The position numbers and the translations under genes were made by a program. Below are positions 1 to 7,052 of a stretch of DNA of 35,912 nt, piece by piece. This DNA is from an uncultured Mailhella sp. Its GTDB lineage: Bacteria; Desulfobacterota; Desulfovibrionia; Desulfovibrionales; Desulfovibrionaceae. The stretch's first letter is position 1. Every line of letters starts with the position of its first letter. The notes below the pieces were generated by a model. That model ran no database searches and was not told where the DNA came from. It worked only from the letters and a program-made list of their open reading frames with translations. The stretch spans positions 1 to 35,912 of the forward strand of contig CAJTMS010000016.1 in assembly GCA_910577155.1 (NCBI GenBank). Direction: 5' to 3'.

Positions 1-143
1 TCAGAAAAACAGGAAGATACGTTTTATAGGCAATTGATTATCAACCTCTTTCTATGACTATGTAAAGTAAAATTAATTTTCCTGTCTTGACTAATCCCAT
101 TTTCTCCTTATTTATTGTTTGAATAACAGATAAGGAGTTTTTT

Positions 144-2117
144 ATGTCTTCAACCTATAAATTTAAAGCAGAAACCCATAAGGTTTTAAATATTTTGACC
201 CACTCACTGTATACAAACCGTGAGATTTTTTTACGCGAATTACTTTCCAACGCCTCAGACGCTCTGGATAAACTCCGTTTCAAGCAAAATAAAGGGGAAA
301 GCATCATTGCTCCGGAACTTCCGCTGGAGATTAAAATTACTGCGGATAAAGAAGGGCATGTTCTTACCGTTCAAGACAGCGGTATCGGCATGACAAAACA
401 GGAAATGCAGGATAATTTAGGAATTATTGCAAAATCAGGCTCTGAAAAATTTTTGAAGGATATTGGTGACAGCTCCTGCGACAGCAGTAATTTAAAAATC
501 GATCCCTACGCTGAAGAAGAAATTGTTGAAAAAGACGGCGCCAATACGGATGCTTCCCAAATCATCGGACGTTTTGGGATTGGTTTTTATTCTGTGTTTA
601 TGGTGGCTGATAAGGTGGAAGTCTATTCAATTCCGGCTCTTGAAAGTGAAAAGGCAGCCGATGATGCTAAGGCATACGTTTGGACGTCCAAGGGTTCTGA
701 CAGTTTTTCCATTAGTCCTTTGGAGGAAGTTCAGGGACTTACCCGCGGCACCATGATTAAAATTTATCTGAAAGAAGATGCTAAGGAATTTGCAGAAGAG
801 TACCGCCTTGAAAACATTATCCGCCGTCATTCCAATTTCCTCCCATTTTCCATTTTATTGAATGATAAAGTCATTAATACTATTCCTGCACTTTGGCGTG
901 AACCAAAATTCAGTATTAAAAAAGAGCAGTATGACGAATTTTATAAATTCCTCACCTATGATACGGAAAATCCTTTTGACGTCATCCACTTATCTGTGGA
1001 CGCCCCTGTTCAGTTCAATGCCTTGCTCTTTATTCCGGAAAAAAGCGAAGATTATTTTCTGGATCAAAAGGATCAATGGGGGCTTGATTTATACGTTCGG
1101 CGGGTACTGATTGAAAAAAACAGACAGGAACTATTGCCTAACTACTTTGCTTTTGTCAAAGGCGTTGTGGATACGGAAGATTTGCCTTTGAATATTTCCC
1201 GTGAAACCTTGCAGGAAAATATTGTCTTGAAAAAGATTTCCCAGACCATTGTCCGTCAGCTAATGAACCATTTTGAAAAAATGGCAGCGCAGGATAAAGA
1301 AAAATATAATGTGTTCTGGAAAAAACACGGAAAATATTTCAAATTTGCTTTCAATGACTTTGTCTATCGTGACAGGGTAGCAAAGCTGATGCGTTTTATT
1401 TCCTCAAGTTCTGATGAGCTTTTGAGCCTTGAAGAATATATCAGCCGAGCCAAAGCGGGACAAAAAGAAATCTGGTATGTGAGCGCTTCTTCCAAAGAGG
1501 CTGCAAAACTCAATCCTCATTTGGAACGCTTTACCCGCAAGGGACTTGAAGTCCTCTATTTATTAGAACCTGTTGAAGAAATTGCCCTTGAAAGTTTGCA
1601 GAAATTTAATGACTATACCTTTAAAAATATTGAATCCGCAGACGCCCATGCCCTTGATGCCTTTGCCGATGTGGAAAAGAAGGAAGAAGAACTGCCGAAG
1701 CTTTCCGAACTGGAACAAACAGAATTCGAGCAAATGCTGGAACGCATGAAGGAAGTGCTGGGGGATAAAGTCAAGGATGTCAAAAGTACGGACAGACTGG
1801 CGGGCAGCCCTGCCTGCATGGCATCATCCGACGGCGTCAGCTCCACCATGGAAAAACTGATGCGTTCTTTCCAGAAAGATGACAGTATTCCTCAAAAAGT
1901 TCTGGAAATTAACCCGGATCATGCCCTTATCCGCTCCCTTCTTGCTATTTATAAAGATGACAGAAGTTCAAAACTGTTCGAAGAAATGGTTTGGGGCATT
2001 TTTGATAATACTATTCTGCTGGACGGGTATATGAATGATCCTTTCCAAATGGCACAGCGCAGTTTGAAGCTTATGGAAAAAGCAGGACAATGGTATATGG
2101 ATTTGCGTGCGAAATAG
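144..2117 (+). CDS. htpG: Molecular chaperone HtpG (Hsp90 family)
   Basis: Cytosolic ATP-dependent Hsp90 chaperone that acts as a homodimer on late folding intermediates. The N-terminal GHKL ATPase domain is clear: the helix NREIFLRELLSNASDALDK lies at residues 25-43 (E32 aligns with the catalytic Glu of E. coli HtpG), DSGIGM at 78-83 and GRFGIGFYSVF near 142-152. The middle and C-terminal dimerisation domains follow. At 657 residues it is somewhat longer than the roughly 624-residue E. coli protein. The extra length is mostly an acidic, Ser/Asp-rich insertion in the ATP-lid region, just before the GRFGIG motif. The start is supported by a TAAGGAG ribosome-binding site a few bases upstream. 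The gene appears to be a single transcription unit closed by an intrinsic terminator. I saw no convincing heat-shock sigma-32 promoter upstream. Confidence 0.98.
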   Translation: MSSTYKFKAETHKVLNILTHSLYTNREIFLRELLSNASDALDKLRFKQNKGESIIAPELPLEIKITADKEGHVLTVQDSGIGMTKQEMQDNLGIIAKSGSEKFLKDIGDSSCDSSNLKIDPYAEEEIVEKDGANTDASQIIGRFGIGFYSVFMVADKVEVYSIPALESEKAADDAKAYVWTSKGSDSFSISPLEEVQGLTRGTMIKIYLKEDAKEFAEEYRLENIIRRHSNFLPFSILLNDKVINTIPALWREPKFSIKKEQYDEFYKFLTYDTENPFDVIHLSVDAPVQFNALLFIPEKSEDYFLDQKDQWGLDLYVRRVLIEKNRQELLPNYFAFVKGVVDTEDLPLNISRETLQENIVLKKISQTIVRQLMNHFEKMAAQDKEKYNVFWKKHGKYFKFAFNDFVYRDRVAKLMRFISSSSDELLSLEEYISRAKAGQKEIWYVSASSKEAAKLNPHLERFTRKGLEVLYLLEPVEEIALESLQKFNDYTFKNIESADAHALDAFADVEKKEEELPKLSELEQTEFEQMLERMKEVLGDKVKDVKSTDRLAGSPACMASSDGVSSTMEKLMRSFQKDDSIPQKVLEINPDHALIRSLLAIYKDDRSSKLFEEMVWGIFDNTILLDGYMNDPFQMAQRSLKLMEKAGQWYMDLRAK

Positions 2118-2142
2118 GATTTATTATTAAAGAAAAAATATG

Positions 2143-2172
2143 AAAGAGAGCCTTGCTGCTCTCTTTTTTTTC
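2143..2172 (+). terminator. Intrinsic terminator of htpG
   Basis: A perfect 9-bp stem (AAAGAGAGC / GCTCTCTTT) with a 6-base loop is followed by a run of T, 26 bases after the htpG stop codon. It separates htpG from the flagellar operon. Confidence 0.9.
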
Positions 2173-2240
2173 TTTTCATTTTGTGCTAGGGTATACAAAA
2201 TAAAAAAGTAATCTGTGACAGCAGAACAGTGATTTTGTTT

Positions 2241-2255
2241 TGGCACGTTCTTTGC
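2241..2255 (+). promoter_or_regulatory. Sigma-54 (RpoN) promoter of the flagellar operon
   Basis: TGGCACGTTCTTTGC matches the -24/-12 consensus, with the GG (2242-2243) and GC (2254-2255) dinucleotides at the required spacing. It lies 75 bases upstream of the flgF start. Sigma-54 control of basal-body genes is established in several delta- and epsilon-type flagellated bacteria. It implies a dedicated enhancer-binding activator encoded elsewhere. Confidence 0.85.
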
Positions 2256-2330
2256 TTAATAGGGTATAAGAAAAAAATATTCTTTAATTTGTCAGAATAA
2301 TGACAATAGTTTTAACGGCAAGGAGTTTGT

Positions 2331-3116
2331 ATGCAAAATTCACTTTATACCGGATTGTTTGCGTCACTGACAACTGAACATAGAATGGCTATGATAAGCA
2401 ACAACTTAGCCAACGTCAATACAGCAGGATACAAAGCTGACGCACTGGCGTTTAAGGATACAATGCTGCATTTTGCGCATGATTTTATTCGCGAGCCGCT
2501 TGAAAATTTACGTTCAGAACCTTTATTTCCGGAAGAATGTTTAAGAGCAAGAACTCGTATTGCCACGAAAAAAACGGATTTTTCTCAGGGCAGTATGCAG
2601 TTTACAGGAAATCAACTGGATATAGCCATTGTGGGAGAAGGGTTTTACCGTGTTCAAACTCCGCAGGGAGAATATTTGACACGCTCCAGTGCCTTTACAA
2701 AAGGACCAAATGGCACCATTATGACAAAACAGGGATATCCTTTGCAGGGAACAGGAGGAAATATCGTTATTCCTCCGGGAACAAGCAATGTGCATATTTC
2801 ATCAGACGGAGCCGTCTATGCTGACGGTAACCAAATTGGGCAGATTGCTGTTGTAACAGTGGAAGATCCGCAGCTTTTACGGAAAGTGGGGAATAACCTG
2901 TATGCAACAACAGAAGATATGGATCTGCAAAATACATTGGCTGCACGGCAAACCATGGTCAGTCAGGGCTATACGGAAGCTGCCAATGTGAATGTCGTAA
3001 CGGAAATGGTAAACATGATTGAAGTACAAAGAATGTTTGAAGCTCAGCAAAAAGTAATGTCAACAGCCAATGATGTGGACAGACAAGTCATTACGACCGT
3101 TGGTAAGGCTCGATAA
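2331..3116 (+). CDS. flgF: Flagellar basal-body rod protein FlgF
   Basis: Proximal part of the flagellar rod, exported through the flagellar type III system and assembled in the periplasm. The N-terminal flagellar rod motif, with SNNLANVNTAGYKAD at roughly residues 23-37, is typical of rod/hook proteins. The C-terminal heptad-rich segment (VNVVTEMVNMIEVQRMFEAQ) is the other conserved half of the coiled coil. Its 261 residues match the family, and it is clearly related to FlgG just downstream. Lacking the extra signature of FlgG, and being first in the usual flgF-flgG pair, it is called FlgF. The ATG is preceded by AAGGAG. It is the first gene of the operon behind the sigma-54 promoter, 18 bases before flgG. 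Confidence 0.95.
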   Translation: MQNSLYTGLFASLTTEHRMAMISNNLANVNTAGYKADALAFKDTMLHFAHDFIREPLENLRSEPLFPEECLRARTRIATKKTDFSQGSMQFTGNQLDIAIVGEGFYRVQTPQGEYLTRSSAFTKGPNGTIMTKQGYPLQGTGGNIVIPPGTSNVHISSDGAVYADGNQIGQIAVVTVEDPQLLRKVGNNLYATTEDMDLQNTLAARQTMVSQGYTEAANVNVVTEMVNMIEVQRMFEAQQKVMSTANDVDRQVITTVGKAR

Positions 3117-3134
3117 TAAAGTGAGGATAGCGAT

Positions 3135-3920
3135 ATGATGCGTTCATTGTGGTCAGCTGCATCAGGTATGCATGCACAGCAATTAAATATTGATGTTATT
3201 TCAAATAACTTGGCAAACGTTAATACGTCCGGTTTCAAAAAAAGCCGGGCAGAATTTGAAGACTTGATGTATCAAACCATGCGGATAGCCGGTTCCCGCG
3301 GACCCAACGATCAGCAAGTACCTGTAGGTATTCAGGTTGGTCTGGGGGTTCGGAATGTATCCGTGCATAAATTCTTTACAGAAGGGAACCTGCAAAATAC
3401 GGATAACTCTTTGGATATAGCCATTGAGGGAGACGGATTTTTTCAGGTTCAAGTAGGTGAAGATTTGATGTATACCCGTTCAGGGGCATTCAAATTAAAC
3501 TCTGACGGTGTCATTGTAACAGCCAATGGCTATGTTTTGCAGCCGGAATTTACTGTTCCTTCTGAAACCCGCTCCATTGCGGTTTCCGAAGACGGAGAAA
3601 TTGTTTGTCTGGACGGACAATCCAATATTATCGCAGAAGGGGATATTCCTTTGTATACCTTTGTCAATAATGCCGGTTTGGACGCACGGGGCAGAAACCT
3701 TTATATGCCGACAGAAGCTTCCGGGGATGCAATACAGGGTGTGCCCGGAGAAGATAATGTAGGGACCTTGGCACAAGGTTTTTTGGAAATGTCAAACGTT
3801 GAAATCGTTGAAGAAATGGTTAATATGATTGTCGGACAGCGTGCCTATGAAATGAACTCAAAAGCAATCCAAACCTCTGACTCCATGCTGCAGACAGCGA
3901 TTAACGTAAAACGGCAATAA
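3135..3920 (+). CDS. flgG: Flagellar basal-body rod protein FlgG (distal rod)
   Basis: Main subunit of the distal rod that crosses the periplasm to the P and L rings. The N-terminus (MMRSLWSAASGMHAQQLNID, then SNNLANVNTSGFKKSRAEFEDL) is a near-textbook FlgG start. The C-terminus has the family ending (LEMSNVEIVEEMVNMIVGQRAYEMNSKAI). Its 261 residues match the normal length of about 260. It is a paralogue of the preceding FlgF. GTGAGGA upstream of the ATG provides a ribosome-binding site, and the 18-base gap to flgF argues for co-transcription. Confidence 0.98.
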   Translation: MMRSLWSAASGMHAQQLNIDVISNNLANVNTSGFKKSRAEFEDLMYQTMRIAGSRGPNDQQVPVGIQVGLGVRNVSVHKFFTEGNLQNTDNSLDIAIEGDGFFQVQVGEDLMYTRSGAFKLNSDGVIVTANGYVLQPEFTVPSETRSIAVSEDGEIVCLDGQSNIIAEGDIPLYTFVNNAGLDARGRNLYMPTEASGDAIQGVPGEDNVGTLAQGFLEMSNVEIVEEMVNMIVGQRAYEMNSKAIQTSDSMLQTAINVKRQ

Positions 3921-3946
3921 ATTTTTAGGCTAAAAAGGAGAAAATC

Positions 3947-5005
3947 ATGGAACAAACAAAAGAAAAAATATATAGTCATGAATTTGACATATTTTGTCTT
4001 TTGCTGATTTTCTCCTTTTTTGCTTTGTGTTTTCCAAGCAAAACACATGCGGCTCAAGCCTATAGTACGAGCAACAGTGTTGAAAGTGAACGGCAAAGTC
4101 AGGCTCTTTCACAAGATGTCTGGCGATTAAAAATTTACGAAGCAGCTATTGTCCGCGGTGACAAAGTGCTCTTAGGCGAAATTGCCGAACCTTTGGGGAC
4201 AATTTCTCCTGAAAAGTGGCAGGAACTTGCCAAAAAAGAATTGTGGGACAGTCCGCCTCAGCTTGGCAAAGCCTATAAAATCAGTAAGGCAAATCTGAAA
4301 AATGCCTTGCAGTCAGCACTTGGCATGTATGCCGATTCCTGTTTATTGCCCAATTCTCTTGTTTTGCAAAAGGGCGGGGATATTGTGCGGGAAGACACGT
4401 TACGGCAAATGGTTGTCCAATATTTAACTCCGCAGATGAATAAACTTGCAGGAAGAAGCGAGTTAACGGATTTTCGTTTGCCCCCCTATATTTTTGTCAG
4501 CAGCCGTTCTCAGGAATTAGTGCTGGAAAAAGCTATCGTCGAACCGGGACGGATTGCTCTTCGCTTTGCTATTCAGGAAATTGACGGAAAAGTTTTACAG
4601 CGTTTTACCGGCACGGCGTTTTTAAATGTTTGGGTGGATACGCCTGCTGCAGGAAAGCCTCTCGCTAAGGGGGATACCTTGTATCAGCAGGATATTGTTT
4701 ATAAAAAAGTTAATTTAGCCTATGAACGGGCTGATTTGTGGGACGGCAAGGGAGGTCCTTGGCAGGTGATCAGACCCCTTGGAGCAAATGAAGCCATCAG
4801 TACCACTGATTTAAAGCCTTTATCAGCCATAAAAAAAGGGGAAAAAATAACCCTTGTCTATGATAAGGGAGGCATACATCTTTCTGTGCTTGTGGAAGCA
4901 ATGGAAGACGGTGCACTCGGTGATACAATTCTTGTCCGCAACCTTGATTCAAAAAAACAAATTTATGGGAAAGTGCAAGATCAAAATACAGTACTTGCAA
5001 AGTAG
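3947..5005 (+). CDS. flgA: Flagellar basal body P-ring formation chaperone FlgA
   Basis: Periplasmic chaperone needed to assemble FlgI into the P ring. A hydrophobic stretch at about residues 16-31, ending in a possible cleavage site near THAAQA, looks like a signal peptide. The C-terminal third holds the SAF/FlgA domain: GKPLAKGDTLYQQDIVYKKV, then IRPLGANEAISTTDL and a final LVYDKGGIHLSVLVEA strand region. At 352 residues it is longer than the E. coli protein (about 220). The additional N-terminal SAF-like part is common in Desulfovibrio-type FlgA, as far as I recall. It is translated from AAGGAG-ATG and sits 26 bases after flgG and 6 bases before flgH. Its client FlgI is not encoded nearby. 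Confidence 0.9.
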   Translation: MEQTKEKIYSHEFDIFCLLLIFSFFALCFPSKTHAAQAYSTSNSVESERQSQALSQDVWRLKIYEAAIVRGDKVLLGEIAEPLGTISPEKWQELAKKELWDSPPQLGKAYKISKANLKNALQSALGMYADSCLLPNSLVLQKGGDIVREDTLRQMVVQYLTPQMNKLAGRSELTDFRLPPYIFVSSRSQELVLEKAIVEPGRIALRFAIQEIDGKVLQRFTGTAFLNVWVDTPAAGKPLAKGDTLYQQDIVYKKVNLAYERADLWDGKGGPWQVIRPLGANEAISTTDLKPLSAIKKGEKITLVYDKGGIHLSVLVEAMEDGALGDTILVRNLDSKKQIYGKVQDQNTVLAK

Positions 5006-5011
5006 GATAGT

Positions 5012-5698
5012 ATGAAAAAACATCTTTTGCTAACAGTAATAGGAATGGCATGCATGGCGGCAGGCTGCACGGCAACACGGGAAGCTCCTGTTATTACCCA
5101 GCCCGTTATCCAGCCCCAAACCTATCAGGAGCCTGCAACCTATAATCCCGGAAGTTTATATAATCCTAATCAATACCGTTCCCTTTATGAAGACGGCAGA
5201 GCAAGACGTGTTGGCGATATTGTCACCATTAATGTCATAGAACAACAGGCCGGTACGCAGGAAGTCACAACAGACGCAACAAGGACAAATTCTACTTCTG
5301 CCACTATTTCCGCCTTAGGAACCCGCAAAAGTTTATTTGGTATCCCTATCGGGGCATCAGCACCGCTTTTTGAAGCCTCCAGTGCCAGTGATTTACAGGG
5401 GGACGCTGAAACAACACGGACAAATACAATTACTGCAACCCTTGCTGCCCGTGTTATCAATGTGCTGCCTGACGGAAATTTACAAATCGAAGCCGTGCGT
5501 GAAATAACCTTGAATAATGAAACCCAGTATATGGTTGTCACAGGACTTATCAGAGCAAGGGATATTGCGGCAAATAATACGATAGCTTCAACCCAGATTG
5601 CCAATGCAAAAATTGAATACTACGGACAGGGCGTTTTGAGTCAAAAGAATAAGCCCGGCTGGCTGACACGCTTTTTAGAAATGATTTCACCGTTCTAG
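5012..5698 (+). CDS. flgH: Flagellar L-ring lipoprotein FlgH
   Basis: Outer-membrane lipoprotein that forms the L ring around the rod. The signal peptide ends in a lipobox-like MAAGC with the lipidated cysteine at residue 19. Conserved FlgH features follow: SLYEDGRARRVGDIVTINV (about residues 58-76), the Thr/Ala-rich middle, and NGNLQIEAVREI-type and LVVTGLIRARDI-type strands (here LPDGNLQIEAVREITLNNE and MVVTGLIRARDIAANNTI). It ends in YYGQGVLSQKNKPGWLTRF. At 228 residues it has the normal length. Only 6 bases separate it from flgA. It is the last flagellar gene here; in most relatives flgI would come next. Confidence 0.96.
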   Translation: MKKHLLLTVIGMACMAAGCTATREAPVITQPVIQPQTYQEPATYNPGSLYNPNQYRSLYEDGRARRVGDIVTINVIEQQAGTQEVTTDATRTNSTSATISALGTRKSLFGIPIGASAPLFEASSASDLQGDAETTRTNTITATLAARVINVLPDGNLQIEAVREITLNNETQYMVVTGLIRARDIAANNTIASTQIANAKIEYYGQGVLSQKNKPGWLTRFLEMISPF

Positions 5699-5760
5699 AG
5701 ATTTTCCTGATAACATTCGGAATATTTTATCATAAAGTTTAAAAAGTTTTGTAAAGGGGT

Positions 5761-5800
5761 GCAGGGGGAGAAACTTTTACAAAAGTTTTCCCCCTGCATA
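5761..5800. repeat. REP-like palindromic intergenic repeat
   Basis: Two arms, GCAGGGGGAGAAACTTTT and AAAAGTTTTCCCCCTGC, pair with a single bulge around a 2-base loop. A 20-base stretch of the right arm plus its flank (5781-5800) recurs exactly, in reverse, at 22114-22133. A degenerate copy lies at 19883-19901. The element sits directly after flgH and may also help end transcription. From memory, G-rich hairpins of this type are common between genes in Desulfovibrionaceae. Confidence 0.7.
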
Positions 5801-5850
5801 AAAACTCCTCATGTTAATCGGAATTGCTCCTAAATTTATTTTGACAGTAT

Positions 5851-5889
5851 AAAAAAACGTCAATCAATGAGAATGATTGACGTTTTTTT
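5851..5889. terminator. Bidirectional intrinsic terminator
   Basis: A perfect 16-bp inverted repeat (AAAAAAACGTCAATCA / TGATTGACGTTTTTTT) with a 7-base loop has a T run on both strands. It lies between the convergent flgH and the broken dehydrogenase gene and serves both. Confidence 0.92.
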
Positions 5890-5910
5890 ATATTGATTTG
5901 AGAAGAGCAG

Positions 5911-6747
5911 TTATTTTTGTTCCGGTTTCAGCGGTCCATAAAAAAAAGAAGCTGTTGCTCCGCCGTCAATGAGAAAATCTGCGCCGGTGATAAAAACGCC
6001 GTTCGGTGACATAAGAAGCTCTGCCACACCCGCCACCTCGTCAGCTGTGCCCGGACGTCCGGCAGGGCATTTTGCAAACATATTTTTATAAAAATCACCG
6101 CGGGGACCGTTAAATTCATCAATGGCAAGGGGAGTAACGATAATTCCCGGAGAAATGGAATTAATGCGGGCGCCCCGTTCACCCCATTTCACTGCTTCTG
6201 CCATGACCCGCTTAACATTGCAGCGTTTTGCCATTTGATAGGCATGCAGAGTATCCTTGATATTTTGGACTTGTAATAAATCAAGATTTAGTAATTATTC
6301 TGTCGGGGTGGTGGCAAGAAGTTCATCTTCTTTTGGACTAAGAGCAGGCATGCGGTGTCCTGACGGGCTGGAAATAGTCACTCCAACCCCGCCTCTTTTG
6401 ATGACTTTGCCGACTTCTTCCAGCAAAACGGCAGTGCCGTATAAATCAACTTTTAAAATAACTTCAATAGGCGCCTGACTGGGGGAAACGCCGGCTGCAT
6501 TCACAAGCATGGCAATTTCGCCAAATTCCTGCGCTTTGGCAATCATGTTTTGTATGGATTTGCGAGAGGATAAATCCATTTCCGCTGCTTCCACATCAAA
6601 GCCTGCATTCTTCATGGTTGCAGCTATGGTGTTTGCATTATTGATATTTTTATCTCCAATGAGAATTTTTTTATCCATTCCCATGCGGCGGGCGATAGCC
6701 ATGCCGATTTGTCCGGCACCTGTTAAGATAAGTACGTCTTTATTCAT
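5911..6747 (-). pseudogene. Short-chain dehydrogenase/reductase interrupted by one in-frame stop
   Basis: Reads as one NAD(P)-dependent SDR of about 277 residues if a single TAA at 6295-6297 is ignored; upstream and downstream parts are in the same frame. The N-terminal half has the Rossmann glycine motif TGAGQIGMAIARRMG, the NAAGVSPSQ motif and the catalytic-serine segment TISSPSG. After the stop, the frame continues with LLNLDLLQ and LHAYQMAKRCN, whose Tyr and Lys form the YxxxK active site (codons 6238-6240 and 6226-6228). It then runs into the SPGIIVTPLA and DFLIDGGATASFF segments. The first internal ATG (6234) lies after the catalytic Tyr, so neither fragment alone should be an active enzyme. 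A GAA-to-TAA change is the simplest explanation; a sequencing error is possible. The start has AGGGGAACGAT-ATG. Confidence 0.85.
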
Positions 6748-6846
6748 ATCGTTCCCCTTTTGTCTTTGTTCTGTTATAATTATACTTTTTTTCTTAAAAA
6801 ATTCAGCCTAATCCTGCTATTTTTTTGCCTGATAGTCTCACTTGCA

Positions 6847-6860
6847 TTGACTGATATCAA
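6847..6860. promoter_or_regulatory. FNR/CRP-like palindrome
   Basis: TTGACTGATATCAA matches the FNR-type pattern TTGAT-N4-ATCAA at 9 of 10 defined bases. It lies about 100 bases upstream of the broken dehydrogenase gene. A site of this size can arise by chance in AT-rich DNA, and no flanking evidence fixes its function. Confidence 0.3.
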
Positions 6861-6995
6861 TCAGCAAAAAATACGGGCGTAACGATACGTATTGATTTGT
6901 ATTGAAAAGATTGCTTCGCTGCCGGAGAATTTTCAGTTAGCGTCAGGAATTTTTATTGAGGGGAAAAGTGTGGAATGGATTTAAGGAAGGGGTAA

Positions 6996-7044
6996 CAAAG
7001 AGGAAACCTTAAAGAAGCTTAGCCCCTTTAAGGTTTCCCCTTTG
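6996..7044 (-). terminator. Large hairpin at the 3' end of the glnN operon
   Basis: A 19-base stem (CAAAGAGGAAACCTTAAAG / CTTTAAGGTTTCCCCTTTG, one mismatch) with an 11-base loop lies just beyond the glnN stop. There is no long T run, so it may act as an RNA 3'-end stabiliser or a weak terminator. Confidence 0.6.
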
Positions 7045-7052
7045 AAAAACTT

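Larger units (their letters stand above)
6748..7052. other. 305-base intergenic region without a gene
   Basis: No plausible coding sequence or tRNA was seen. It contains a possible promoter element for the dehydrogenase gene (minus strand TATAAT at 6779-6784, without a convincing -35), an FNR-like palindrome at 6847-6860, and the large hairpin at 6996-7044 behind glnN. Confidence 0.6.

Noticed and set aside
80..144. Possible heat-shock sigma-32 promoter before htpG (CTTGA...CCCAT)
   Set aside because: The two words are only about five bases apart, far too close for a sigma-32 promoter.
5185..5604. A 139-codon minus-strand open frame inside flgH
   Set aside because: Shadow of flgH, whose conserved domains explain the sequence.
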